Assembly: GCA_016946835.1 (NCBI GenBank)
Contig: JACVTC010000272.1
Location: forward strand, 1-64,000
Length of the DNA stretch: 64,000 nucleotides
Source of the DNA: Neocallimastix lanati (nom. inval.)
Taxonomy: Eukaryota; Neocallimastigomycota; Neocallimastigomycetes; Neocallimastigales; Neocallimastigaceae
Reading direction: 5' to 3'
Shown in pieces: positions 32,443 to 44,100 of the stretch. The notes beneath the pieces are model-generated. The model saw nothing but the letters and a program-made list of their open reading frames with translations. It ran no database searches and had not been told where the DNA came from. The translations under genes and the position numbers were made by a program. Each line of letters begins with the position of its first letter. Within the stretch, counting starts at the first letter, position 1.

Positions 32443-35400
32443 TTAATTTGATATATCAGATATATCAGATATAAATTCCCACATTTGTTTTTCATCATGT
32501 CTATTACAACTACTTAGCTTTACTTCATATTGAGAATAAGGATCATCATTATCATCAATACCGCTAAGGCATTTATTACTGCTTTTTATAGATTTTGATG
32601 CTTTAATATATTTCAAAATAGCTTTTTCATCACATTCACCTAATGTCATTCTATTTTTAATAGCTCTCATGCATAAATTATGTTTAGCCGCAGATATAAA
32701 GTAGGTATTACCGTCAATCTTCTCAAAATACCATTTATATTTATTATGATCAACACAATCTTCATAAGTAATAGGTTCATTTTTGAAACCATTAGTATAT
32801 AGACATTTATTGTAGTATTTATTATATAACCAAACTGCATTTGACTTAGGCTCGGATGAATCATTTATCGTATATTTCCAAAAAATTTGATTATCACCAT
32901 TATCCCAAACAATTCCATGACTACTAGATTTTTCACAACGTAATCTACTATTATTATTAGATTTATTATTGGTAAGAAGAATATCTATATCTTCATTATT
33001 TTTATCTCTAAATGAAATACTTTTAGTTCCAACAACTATTTTATATAAATATGCGGAATAATTTGAAGAATATTTTATTTCCGTTGAAGTTTTAGATTTA
33101 TGATTTCTATATAATAATTTTCCATTTAATATAATGATTGAATAATCACCACAATATAACATTTCTCCTTCTTTAAAGGATTCACCAATTTTAATTTCAC
33201 TGGCGTCATATGGTCTATTAGTAATAAGTTTATTTAAAGCCCATTTATACTCACCAGTACTAGATTTTAAAACTAAATTTTTACTTTCATTCTCAACCAG
33301 TAAAGAATAGTAATCATCGGCTACAAAATACTCTTTATGTAATAAATATTTGCCATTATTTAGCTCAATATTTCCATTATTAGATAAAGATAAAGCATAA
33401 ATAGGTTCCTTGATGTTAGTATAATTAGTAATATTGAAGCTTAATAATTGTTTAGTACTGGGTGAACCATATTCTAATATATTATTTCCTTTAAAATTAT
33501 AAAATTCGGTATTACGCTTAACTGCCATTTGATTAAGTGAATATAATGTGTTACAGGTATTATTATTAGATATTAAATAATCACATAAATTTATTCCACC
33601 GTAAAGTTCCCATATATGTTTATCAGTATTATTCGACATAATTAATTTATCTATAATAGGATTATATTCTAATATCATACCTTTATTATTATTAATCATC
33701 ATATCATCATTTATATAAAAGTTATTTTTAGACATGTACATATTATATATAAATAGATCCGTTCCTTTCTGGAATTCTAAACCTGTAATACTTGATAAAT
33801 AAACAAAACTGTTTTTATATTTTCGATTAGTTGAAACCATTCTGTCAAATATTTCCATTTTATTGTCTACTTCTATAATATCATAATATTCATCATATTT
33901 AGGTTCGTCAATTTCTCTTAATTCTGTTAAATATCTAATACCACCGTATTTCCAAATTATTTCCTTAGTTATTACGTTAAAGATTGCTAAAATTGGTTTT
34001 TCCATACCTTCTCTATATTCTATGGATAATCTATTATATTTACTATCTTTATTATCTTTCAACTCTGCAATATATTTCATATTTCCATCATTGCAATACA
34101 ACTTTAAGCCATTAACTTCTAAACGTAATTCTTTTATATCCTTATTTTCGGAACAGGAACTTATAATTTCCGGTTCGTCATTAATATTTAATATAAGATC
34201 AGATTTTGTAACATTTAAAAATCCATTATAATCAGATAATAGTACTTCCCCTGGTAATAAATTATTAAAGTAATATTTTTTTACTAATGATGTTCTATCA
34301 TCAGGATTTATATAATAATTATATAAATTAGTTTCAGTAAATATTTCGTAAATATATTTATTTCTTAAATGTTCATTACAAGAAGAAATTTCATATTTTA
34401 AAGGGTTAACATATCTGAGATGACTATTATAAATTCTTTCATTCCAATTACTCCAATAAATATTATGATATTGATCTTCTACAAATAACTCACCTTCATT
34501 AGATAATGTTAAATAAAATTTGTATTCACTTAAAATATCATTATCATTAAATAATAATATTGGATTAATTGATTTCCATAATGTATAATCATATTTATCT
34601 CTCAATATAAATTCACCCAACGGTGAAAAAACAACTTTAAAACTACCTTCGAATATATTAATGTTAGCTGTGTTTGAGGACCAAGTTGTTCTATAATTAT
34701 CTTTAATAACTATATTACCTGTTTCTTGTATAAAAAATCGGTATTGTTTATTTTCTGAGACTAAAGCTTCATTTTCATTTATTATATTCTTACAATTCAT
34801 TTCTATAGTACTGCTATAGACATCTTTAACGATTTTTTTATCATAGAAATTATGTTGATCATGGTATTCATAATATTCATCATTAATATTAAGGGTGGTG
34901 TCAATAGCTAATGGATAAACATATTCTACCGGAAAAGCATAACCTTTATAATCCTTTTGTTTACCTTTAACTTCCCATATTTTAACACCGGCACCATCAT
35001 ATAAAACAACTGAAGCACCTACTCTTGTATCTTTATCATCTTTAATATATAAATAGTATCCTTTATCATCAGGAAAACCGACATTAAATGGTAAATCTTT
35101 TGGTAAAGAATCCCAAATAATATATTCTTTATTATCAGTAGTAGTATTTGAAGAAGATGAAGAAGAAGGAGTACTGATATTAATGTTGGTAGTGGTACTT
35201 GTAGTACTTGTAGTACTTGTAGTATTTGTAGTATTTGTAGTACTTGTAGCACTTTTATTACTTGTAGTACTTGTAGTACTTGTAGTACTTTGAGTGCTTG
35301 TATTGATATTTGTAGTCAATGAACTAGTATAAATATTATTTTCAACTTCGGTAGATGATTCAACATTTGATATAGTAGTGGTTGGATTATATATATTAAC

Positions 35401-38127
35401 TGTTGGAACCGTTTTAATACGAGTAATAGGATCATGAGGAACTACTCTTCTTTTCTCTAATGTATTCATTTTTGAAATATTATTATTTAATTTTTTTTTA
35501 ATAATATTTATATGTTCACTTAATGATGTATTAGGATGTTCTTCATCGAATTTTATATAAGCATTCATTATATTAATAAATTCGTCTGAGTAGTCAACAT
35601 TTCTAAAATTATTTTTATAAATATTTTTGGCTGTAATATATAAATGACCATTAGAACCAATAAAGAATTTTAAATCATGATCAGCAGCTGGATCTAATGA
35701 AGTTATTCCATTACTCCAAACTTTTTTGCAACCTTCTTTGACACTTGCACCTTCACATAATACTAATTCCCCGGTTGGTAATAATCCAAAACTATATTTC
35801 TTATTGCTTGAAGTTATATATTGACCTGGGACCAATACTGTTCCAGATTCTAATGTATCGACCGTATTTTTAACTTCTTTAATAAAATTAAATCTATCAA
35901 TATCATAATTAACTATTTCTTCAAAATAATCATTAACTTCGTTACATGGAATAACCGAACCAACAAAACCTGAAAATTCTTTAGGAGTAACACTTTTATA
36001 ATATGAAATTTTTGGCACATTAGATTTATTTAGATTTCCATTTACCCATATCGTTACTTCATTTTCAAATCTAGGTAAAGCAGTCACGGTATAGCAAGAA
36101 TTATCTTTTACAGCAATCGATAAAGTTTTAGTTAATATTGTACCAGTAGAATTAGTATTTGACTTTTCAAATGTATTTTGTGCGGATGTTTCTATAGCAT
36201 TATCATAGGAGGTTTGCTCGTTATTATTTATTTGAACAGATTTACCGTAGGTATAACCATTAGTTGTTGTATCGGTTTTAGATTCTTCATTTACCCATCC
36301 TGTTTCTTTATTAAAATTGGATGAAACCATTCTTGAAGTGCTATCAGATTCCGAATGATCCGCTGTTGAAGTTTCCGTATGGCCGGTAGTATATGTATCA
36401 GAATAGCCCATAGAACTAGTCCAAGAATCGCTAACACCGGATGAGGAAGTGATACATTCAGACCAACCAGTAGTATCGGTTATAGAACCCCCATGAGTTG
36501 TACTATCCGAAGTTGTATCAGAACTTGAATGTGTACCAGCAACAGCTAATTTATATTGTGCATTTTCTTGATCTAAAGCTATATTATATTGTTCGTCAAG
36601 TGCTGCTCTTTGAATTCTATTAGCATCATAACCAACCATTATATTTCCATAAGTACCTACTACATTCATAGTACTATCAACAAAGCTTTTAAGTTTTCCT
36701 TCACTACTTTGCTTTGCTGCCATTGCAAGTCCTAAAATTTCTGTTAATAGTTGAACCCAACGTTTTGATAGTGTTGTTTTTTGATTGCTTTCTAATATAT
36801 TATTTCCTTTGTAATTATATTTATTTTTTATTTCATATTCACTTTCTAAAATTTCAAATTTATTTTCTCTTTTATTTTTAGATATTTTATTTTTTATATA
36901 ATCATACCCTTTACCGATTATTTCACCAGCTTTACCAACAAATGTATCAACCTTACCAACACCTTTTTCAAAATTAGACAAACCTTTATTAACTTCTCTA
37001 TATTCATTTTTTACGTTTGCAACAGCTTTATATTCTTCGGGATTCATATGTGTATATTCGTCGGTGTGTGATGTTTCATGAGTAGTACTCCAATTTGTTT
37101 CTTCTGAGTGTTCTTTACTATTAGTTGTAGCACGCGATTGCTCTTCACTTTCAATATGCGATATTGAGCGTTCATTCGTTTCTGCATGACTGCTTTCTCG
37201 AGTATCCGAAAGAGCTTTACTGTTTGAATTAATTACGGTATAGACTTTTTCAATAGAACTAGAACCACCCTCTGATAATGATTTAGAAATTGATTTAGAT
37301 CCTGAAAGAGCATGAGCTAACTCAATCGATTTATTAATTTCATCAGTAGAGGTATCACCTTTACTATAAACTTTTCCATAGGATTTATGATAAGAGGTAC
37401 CTCTGCTATTAGAAATACTAATAGTATCTTGAACTTCATTAGTATATGCGACAGAACAAGTATAAGTTGATCCTTCGGTCAATTGAAAACTACCACATTC
37501 TTTAAAATCTTTACCTTTATCTTCATTTTCCCTTAAAAACTTGTTGTATAATTCTTTATCGATTTCGTTAAGATTATACGGAATACCTAAAGTTGTAACC
37601 ATATTCGTATAACGAATATTTTTTACCTTTATTAAATCTCTATGATATGGATTATAAGCTGGATTGTTACTTGTTAAAGCGACATTTTTTAAACCCTGCT
37701 TAATTAAATCATCATATAATTTTTTATACATTTTTCTATAGTCATCCAATGTACGTCCCTTGTTAATATTTTCGTCATTAGTTTCAGGAAAATCATTATC
37801 AGTAGTCGATTCATTTTTTATTTGTCTTTTATTAAAATTTTTATTTTCAACGATCTTATAGTATTCTCCAACGTAATTAACCAAGGTATTATTACCACAG
37901 TATGAAACACCTGCCCAATTAGGACCAAGATATTTGGCGTACTCTTCAATGTTATTGAAATAAATGGTTTTATCAGAATCCAAATCAACATAAAATGGAT
38001 TAATTGTCTTGATTACACTATTTTTGGTGTAAAGACAAAATTCTAAATTTTCTGTTGAATTATTATATACTGAATTACCGTAACTCAAGCTTACACTAAT
38101 ACCTATTAGTATTAATTTCAATAACAT
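32443..38127 (-). CDS. Large secreted multi-domain lectin protein (1894 aa)
   Basis: A signal peptide (about 1-17) and a KR site near 100 mark it as secreted and possibly processed. Residues about 210-700 are Ser/Thr/Glu-rich with repeated SHxES-like units around a Gly-rich segment (about 385-415), and the stretch TEILGLAMAAKQSS follows a KRW site near 455. Bulb-lectin-like (B-lectin) motifs appear near 765-820 (GELVLCEG and VWSNG), 1115-1160 (GNIVIKD and TWSSNT) and 1652-1690. A Thr/Ser linker covers about 932-990. The C-terminal 135 residues match the lectin domains of the 475-aa neighbour. The product probably binds glycans at the cell surface or wall. The N-terminal half has no function I can name. 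An adhesin or effector is plausible. The frame is intact over 5.7 kb. Confidence 0.85.
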   Translation of the reverse strand: MLLKLILIGISVSLSYGNSVYNNSTENLEFCLYTKNSVIKTINPFYVDLDSDKTIYFNNIEEYAKYLGPNWAGVSYCGNNTLVNYVGEYYKIVENKNFNKRQIKNESTTDNDFPETNDENINKGRTLDDYRKMYKKLYDDLIKQGLKNVALTSNNPAYNPYHRDLIKVKNIRYTNMVTTLGIPYNLNEIDKELYNKFLRENEDKGKDFKECGSFQLTEGSTYTCSVAYTNEVQDTISISNSRGTSYHKSYGKVYSKGDTSTDEINKSIELAHALSGSKSISKSLSEGGSSSIEKVYTVINSNSKALSDTRESSHAETNERSISHIESEEQSRATTNSKEHSEETNWSTTHETSHTDEYTHMNPEEYKAVANVKNEYREVNKGLSNFEKGVGKVDTFVGKAGEIIGKGYDYIKNKISKNKRENKFEILESEYEIKNKYNYKGNNILESNQKTTLSKRWVQLLTEILGLAMAAKQSSEGKLKSFVDSTMNVVGTYGNIMVGYDANRIQRAALDEQYNIALDQENAQYKLAVAGTHSSSDTTSDSTTHGGSITDTTGWSECITSSSGVSDSWTSSMGYSDTYTTGHTETSTADHSESDSTSRMVSSNFNKETGWVNEESKTDTTTNGYTYGKSVQINNNEQTSYDNAIETSAQNTFEKSNTNSTGTILTKTLSIAVKDNSCYTVTALPRFENEVTIWVNGNLNKSNVPKISYYKSVTPKEFSGFVGSVIPCNEVNDYFEEIVNYDIDRFNFIKEVKNTVDTLESGTVLVPGQYITSSNKKYSFGLLPTGELVLCEGASVKEGCKKVWSNGITSLDPAADHDLKFFIGSNGHLYITAKNIYKNNFRNVDYSDEFINIMNAYIKFDEEHPNTSLSEHINIIKKKLNNNISKMNTLEKRRVVPHDPITRIKTVPTVNIYNPTTTISNVESSTEVENNIYTSSLTTNINTSTQSTTSTTSTTSNKSATSTTNTTNTTSTTSTTSTTTNINISTPSSSSSSNTTTDNKEYIIWDSLPKDLPFNVGFPDDKGYYLYIKDDKDTRVGASVVLYDGAGVKIWEVKGKQKDYKGYAFPVEYVYPLAIDTTLNINDEYYEYHDQHNFYDKKIVKDVYSSTIEMNCKNIINENEALVSENKQYRFFIQETGNIVIKDNYRTTWSSNTANINIFEGSFKVVFSPLGEFILRDKYDYTLWKSINPILLFNDNDILSEYKFYLTLSNEGELFVEDQYHNIYWSNWNERIYNSHLRYVNPLKYEISSCNEHLRNKYIYEIFTETNLYNYYINPDDRTSLVKKYYFNNLLPGEVLLSDYNGFLNVTKSDLILNINDEPEIISSCSENKDIKELRLEVNGLKLYCNDGNMKYIAELKDNKDSKYNRLSIEYREGMEKPILAIFNVITKEIIWKYGGIRYLTELREIDEPKYDEYYDIIEVDNKMEIFDRMVSTNRKYKNSFVYLSSITGLEFQKGTDLFIYNMYMSKNNFYINDDMMINNNKGMILEYNPIIDKLIMSNNTDKHIWELYGGINLCDYLISNNNTCNTLYSLNQMAVKRNTEFYNFKGNNILEYGSPSTKQLLSFNITNYTNIKEPIYALSLSNNGNIELNNGKYLLHKEYFVADDYYSLLVENESKNLVLKSSTGEYKWALNKLITNRPYDASEIKIGESFKEGEMLYCGDYSIIILNGKLLYRNHKSKTSTEIKYSSNYSAYLYKIVVGTKSISFRDKNNEDIDILLTNNKSNNNSRLRCEKSSSHGIVWDNGDNQIFWKYTINDSSEPKSNAVWLYNKYYNKCLYTNGFKNEPITYEDCVDHNKYKWYFEKIDGNTYFISAAKHNLCMRAIKNRMTLGECDEKAILKYIKASKSIKSSNKCLSGIDDNDDPYSQYEVKLSSCNRHDEKQMWEFISDISDISN

Positions 38128-39151
38128 TTTTTTATAGGATTATAATTATATTTAATACACTTTAAGTAATAAATTTATTTATATTGAATGGTTTAGAAAA
38201 TCATTTTATAAATTTATTCTAATTTTTAATAAAAATTTATTAAAATTAATTATATACATACAAATCAAAAATTTGTATATTATTTATATCTATATAAATA
38301 TTAATTATAATTAATTTCATTTATTTATACTGAAATGGTTTACTTAAAATTTAACTAACACTTAACAGTATTTTATATTTTAAAATTTTAAAGTATAACA
38401 CTTTATAATATTTTATATTTTAAAAATTTAAACTTATGAAGTATTAAATAATAAAATTATGTAAAGGAATAATGATAAAATTAAAATATTAAAATATTAT
38501 ATATTAAATATTAAATAAAATAAAAATTATTAGCATATAAAAAATTAAATATATAAAGACTGACTTTTTTTTTTTTTTTTTTTATTTTTAAATAAAATAT
38601 AGCTAATTCAATAAAATTTTATATATTTAAATAAAAAAGACAGTTTAAATTTTAATAAATAAATTTAAAGAGATTTTGTATAAAAATATGAATTATTATA
38701 TAAAGAAAAAAATATTACTTTTAAATATTAAAACAATAAATAATAAAATATATATAACAATTCAAAATTAAAAAAATATATATTATTAATATTTATAATA
38801 AGCATTATAGATATAAACAAATATAAAATGATTTAAAGTATAATTTATTTCATAAATAAATTCAAATCTAAAATAAATTATAATTAAATTTTTAATTTCA
38901 TAAAATTATAAAATAAAGTTAAAATTTTATATATACAATTATAATTATTTACGTTATATAAAGTTTTAATTTATAACATAATAAATTTATTTTTAATAAT
39001 ATAGTAAATTTATTGTAATTAAATTTAAGTATTAATTTTTTTTTTAAGTTTGCAATAAGTTTACTTAAATATTTTCTTTTATTTTATACTACTGTTTTAA
39101 TAATATTATTTAAATTTATTATTAGGTTAAATGTAAAATATTATATCAGCT
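38128..39151. other. Gap between divergent genes
   Basis: This gap separates the 1894-aa gene (minus) from the ankyrin gene (plus). Besides motif copy 2, a 13-of-15 match on the plus strand lies at 38821-38835, about 320 bp before the ankyrin gene. The rest is A/T-rich with a run of 20 T's near 38563-38583. Confidence 0.55.
38197..38211 (-). promoter_or_regulatory. Accessory-gene upstream motif, copy 2
   Basis: The sequence is identical to copy 1 over 15 bp and lies 70-84 bp upstream of the 1894-aa start on the gene strand. Confidence 0.5.
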
Positions 39152-41047
39152 ATGAATAATATTAATTACTACAAAAATAAACCAAATTCAAGTGTAATAA
39201 AATTTCTTAAGCAATACGATAAATACAATGAAGGAAATTTTTATTCGCAGGATATAAAAAAGTTGATTTGTATTTTAATTAAAAACAATAAAGAACAAGA
39301 TTTAGAGGAAGTTTTAAAAGAATTGTTTGAAAATTATCAATTTGATCGAGATTATGAATTTGATAATTATTTTGAGTATGATTATAAATTTATAATAAAA
39401 CTACTTATATATTATAAGAATAAAATAAAATTTTCAAGAAAAGAATTTAGATTATTATTAATTAAAGAAAAAGAAAATAAGTCTAATTCCATCGTAAATT
39501 TTAATATACTTAATGAATATTTTTATCCTTTTGTACCAGATATTTATAATATCACTACTCCTATACACATTGCATGTAATTTTAATAATGAACAGATAAT
39601 TAAGCTTTTAATACAATTTGGAGCAAACATAAATAAAAAAAATAGTAAAGGTGCAAGTCCTTTAACTGAAATGAATAATTATGATGATAATATGTTGAAA
39701 TTATTAATTAATTATGGTGGAGATATACATACAGTTGATTATGAAGGTAATACAATTTTGCACATAGCAGCTTTATATAATTTAATTAATATAATTAAAG
39801 TTTTATTTGATAATAAAATTAATATAAATAAAACTAATAAAAATGGAAATACACCATTACATAATGCTTGCTTAAGAAGACATGGTTCACAAGCGTTACA
39901 TTATTTGGTAAATCATGGTGCAAATGTAAATATAAAAAATAAAGAAGGTAATACACCTTTAATGATTATGTGTTCTATGCATGAGGAAATAGAGCAGGAT
40001 ATAAAAATTTTAATTGAACATGGAGCCAAAATAAATGAAGTAAACAATGAAGGTCACACACCATTACTTATAAGTTGTAAATACGGTAATGTTACTGCAG
40101 CTAAAATATTAATCGAATATGGAGCGAATGTGAATGTAACAGATAAAAATGGTAATACCCCATTAATATTTTGTAACAAATATATTAATTTGAATACTAC
40201 AAAGATAGATGAATATTTACTTGATAATGGAGCTGATATAAATATGAAAAATAACGAAAAAAATACAGCATTTCATTTTTTATGTTATATAGGTTCAAAA
40301 TATATAGTTGAATATTATATTAAACAAGGAGCAAATATCAATGCAAAGAATCAAGAAGGTAATACACCTTTAATGATAGCATGTTTAAGATCTAGTGAGG
40401 AAGCATTACGTGAAATACTATATCACAAACCGGATGTAAATGTAAAAAATAATAAAGGTGAAACTGCATTAATTATTTTGACGCGTAACGGAAAAAATAT
40501 GTCGTATGATAATCCTATAGTATTGGATTTTATTAAACTTGGAGCTGATATAAATATAACAGATAAAGAAGGTAATACACCTTTAATGTTCGCATGTTTG
40601 AACAGTTGGTTTAAAGCAGTAGAGATTCTGATTAACAATGGAGCAGATATAAATGCAAAAAATAATAAGGGAGAAACAGCTTTAATGATTTCATGTTTAA
40701 ATCATAGAATAGATATAATAAAATGTTTGATTAACAATGGAGCAGATATAAATGCAAAAAATAATAAGGGAGAAACAGCTTTAATGATTGCATGTTTAAA
40801 TAATAATATAAAAATAGTAAAATACTTAGTAAACAATGGAGCATGTATAAATATAAAAAATAATAAGAGTGAAACAGCATTGATAATTTCATGTTTAAAT
40901 AATAATATAAAAATAGTAAAATGTTTGATTAACAACGGAGCAGATATAAATGCAAAAAATAATAAAGATGAAACATCATTGAAAATTGCGTGTTCAAATA
41001 TTAATATAAATTTAGTAAAATATTTGGTTAAGCATCATGCAAAATGA
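39152..41047 (+). CDS. Ankyrin-repeat protein (631 aa, 15 repeats)
   Basis: Residues 1-133 are a charged N-terminal region with no recognised domain. From about 135 to the end there are 15 ankyrin repeats, each with the xGNTPLxxAC and LLxxGADIN patterns. Repeats 11-14 are nearly identical to one another, including at the DNA level, which points to recent unequal duplication. There is no signal peptide, F-box or PRANC-like C terminus. Ankyrin proteins are common in large DNA viruses, where they act as host-interaction adaptors, and also in gut fungi, so origin is uncertain. It is the only clearly cytosolic product in the accessory block. It ends 138 bp before the 2101-aa gene. Confidence 0.93.
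   Translation: MNNINYYKNKPNSSVIKFLKQYDKYNEGNFYSQDIKKLICILIKNNKEQDLEEVLKELFENYQFDRDYEFDNYFEYDYKFIIKLLIYYKNKIKFSRKEFRLLLIKEKENKSNSIVNFNILNEYFYPFVPDIYNITTPIHIACNFNNEQIIKLLIQFGANINKKNSKGASPLTEMNNYDDNMLKLLINYGGDIHTVDYEGNTILHIAALYNLINIIKVLFDNKININKTNKNGNTPLHNACLRRHGSQALHYLVNHGANVNIKNKEGNTPLMIMCSMHEEIEQDIKILIEHGAKINEVNNEGHTPLLISCKYGNVTAAKILIEYGANVNVTDKNGNTPLIFCNKYINLNTTKIDEYLLDNGADINMKNNEKNTAFHFLCYIGSKYIVEYYIKQGANINAKNQEGNTPLMIACLRSSEEALREILYHKPDVNVKNNKGETALIILTRNGKNMSYDNPIVLDFIKLGADINITDKEGNTPLMFACLNSWFKAVEILINNGADINAKNNKGETALMISCLNHRIDIIKCLINNGADINAKNNKGETALMIACLNNNIKIVKYLVNNGACINIKNNKSETALIISCLNNNIKIVKCLINNGADINAKNNKDETSLKIACSNININLVKYLVKHHAK
40620..41000 (+). repeat. Near-identical 99-bp ankyrin repeat units
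   Basis: Within the ankyrin gene, four successive 99-bp units share long identical stretches, such as the segment encoding NNGADINAKNNKGETAL. They are far more alike than the upstream repeats, so the array has expanded or been homogenised recently. Confidence 0.7.
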
Positions 41048-41132
41048 ATTTATTTAATATTATAACTGATACAAATAGTTTGTAATTATGAATATTTTTA
41101 GTATTTAATAACTAATTTTTTAAATTGAACTA

Positions 41133-41147
41133 TTATAAATTGATTTT
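41133..41147 (+). promoter_or_regulatory. Accessory-gene upstream motif, copy 3 (one mismatch)
   Basis: The plus strand reads TTATAAATTGATTTT, differing at one base from the 15-bp motif before the three minus-strand secreted-protein genes. It lies 39-53 bp upstream of the 2101-aa start and in the matching orientation. Confidence 0.4.
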
Positions 41148-41185
41148 ATTGTATTTTTTTTTAAAAATAAAAATATTTAACAGAA

Positions 41186-44100
41186 ATGAGTATTATTAAA
41201 TTTTTTGTTCTATTGTTATTTTGTATTATCAAAATTGATTGTAGTCCTTATAATCATTTAGATTTACAATTAGCAATGCTAATTCTCTCTGCTGGTGATC
41301 CTAATGGTAATATCCTTTATAATCCGAAATTTAAAGAATATAAAGAAGAAGTAGACATGTTAGATCGAAATTATAATATATATTTAACAGTTGCCATTGA
41401 TAATAGTGATGAAAATAATGAAAAATCTATCGTTGATATTTTACCAGTATTACATGAAATTGATCAAAATGATAGATTAGATGATAAAAATAGAATTAAA
41501 AATATTGAAACAACTTTTAAAGATTTATATATGAAATCTCAACGTGTAGTTTGTGCAAGATTAAGTCTTAAATGTGATAATAATAACTTATTATTTGATC
41601 AGTATAAAAATGATCCTAATGCAATGAAAAATAATTTCGATACTATATTAGAAGATAAGGATATATTTAGAATGTTAAATGACGATAATGTTAAATTAAT
41701 AAATGGTGAAAGTGATGTAACTACATTATCATTATATAAATCCATTGGAGATGATAAAAAATATATGTTTGACTTAAATAATGAGAAATTCATAGAGTAT
41801 ATTTTTGATGCAAATATTGATGATTTAATATTTTATGAAAATATTGAAACAGAACTTGATTCAAATAATAATTTAATAAAAGAACCTATTGAAGAGGAAT
41901 ATTTAAACAATGATATTTTTAATGAATATCGTATAGTTGCAAAAGCATGTAAGAATAATAGAGAATGCAAGGAAATGTTTCAAACAGTTGATGGAAACAA
42001 CATAGTTAAAGACCTTAATGTCAAATTTAATTTAATTAAAAATAATGAAAGTGGAAAGTATTATTTATCTATAGTTAAAGATGACAAAATTAGTACATTT
42101 TCAATCCATAAAAGCGGTGAAGAATATGAAGTAGAAAAAGAACAAAAAAATAATATATTACAAACAAAAATAAAGACTTTAAAATTATCTGATATTGATA
42201 ATAAATTAAAAGGATATGGTAAAGAATCTAGGGGAGGAGGGAATGGTTTTGTAGAGAGTAAAGATATTAGTTTAATTGCAGATTGTGGAATACTCGTTGA
42301 GAAAGATGGTACAGTTTATTTACCAAATAATTATAAAGTAAATGATGATAGATTAAATTCTAATATATTAAATAGTAAAGTAGCTAAAAAAACTAAAATT
42401 GATAATTTTCCAAATACTAATATTAGATTTAAACAAAATATTTTAAGTTATTATTATGATTCTAGATATTGCTCTATTGAAGAAATAGTAAAGGAGTTTA
42501 TACGAAATCGGAAAAGTATATTTGGAGATAAAAATAAAGAAAATACTATAATTAAAAGAATGGATCGTTATATAAAAAAACTAGAAAAAGAAATAAAAAA
42601 ATGTGATGATGAGATTGTAAAATATGATGGACGGTCTAAAAGTTCAATTTATTCAGTTTCTGAACAGAAAAAAGCCTTGACTAATAAGGAAAGAATTGAA
42701 AAATTAAAGGATAAATTGAAAACAAAATTATATAAAACTCTTGTAGATGAAGATAAGTATTCTAATAACATTGAAGTAACCGCTGAAAATAGTAGATTTG
42801 AATTATACAATTATGATAATAATAAAATTCAATTTGGAATTATTGGTGATGCAGCAACCTTAAATTTACTAGAGAAACTATATCCTGTAGATATGAATTT
42901 GCATCCAAATAAACAAGATAAATATAAATTTAATATTATTTTAAATGATGGAGCACATTTTACAGAATATGAATATGCTAGTCAATTAAGTAATGAAACT
43001 AATAAATATAGAATATCAAACTTACATAAAAATTGTAATTCAAAAAAAGCTAAAAGACTTGAAGGCCAGGTATGTAAATTGTGTAATAATTTACAAACAA
43101 AACACGATATTGATATCGATTCTCCAACAATTAGTACTTTAAAAATGTTTAAAGATATGGGTTTAAATTCCAATATTTTACCATTTACATCAAATATAAA
43201 TAATATAAATGACTTAAAATTGTTATATAGGGATGCAAGAACTATCGATGAAGTATGGAATAAAATTGTTAAAACTTATATTGATAATAACAACTTTTTA
43301 AATAAAGAACAGAGTGAAACATTTATTAGAAATTTTAATGATGTAATTAATAATTATATTCTCATTTTTACAAATTCCAAATATTCCGACAAATATAAAA
43401 GTAGTGAAGAAATAAATGGAATTAAACTAAATAATATGTTATTATCATATTTTGATGCTATTGATGCACATAAGAATAAGTATAATGAAGAAATTGAAAA
43501 TTTAGAATTGTATCCATTTGAAGAATTTGATTCAAAATCTCAATATCATAAAGAAAAATTCAGAGAAGTAATAAATAAATTATCTAATATTGTGGGTATA
43601 GATCCAGATAGTATAATAAGATCAGACGATCCGAAATCAGCTGTACAAAATTTATGTGCCAAATTAAGTAGTATAGACACTATTGATGTAGATTTATATA
43701 ATGAATTAAGTGATTTAAAATTGAACTATGAATTAGAATTAGGTAAAAATGACAAAAGTTCTTTGAACTCAGAATTAGCCAATATGCTATATAATACTGT
43801 TGCTATTAAATATCTTGTAGATACAGATGATGAAGATATTTTACCATCTGAAAACAATTTAAATGAAATTAATAATAATATTAATTTAAATAATTCGAAT
43901 AACAAAAAATCTAAATTTGAGGAATTTACAGATTCAGTGGCATTTATGATATTAGCAGCTGGTAGAGAAAAAGATTACAAATTAGCTAGAGAATATGATG
44001 AAAATGGAAACTTAGTTCCCATATCTATAAAAATATCAGTAAATGGGGAAGAAAAATCTATTAGTATAAAAGATATTATCCCTAGTTTAAGGAATTTAAA

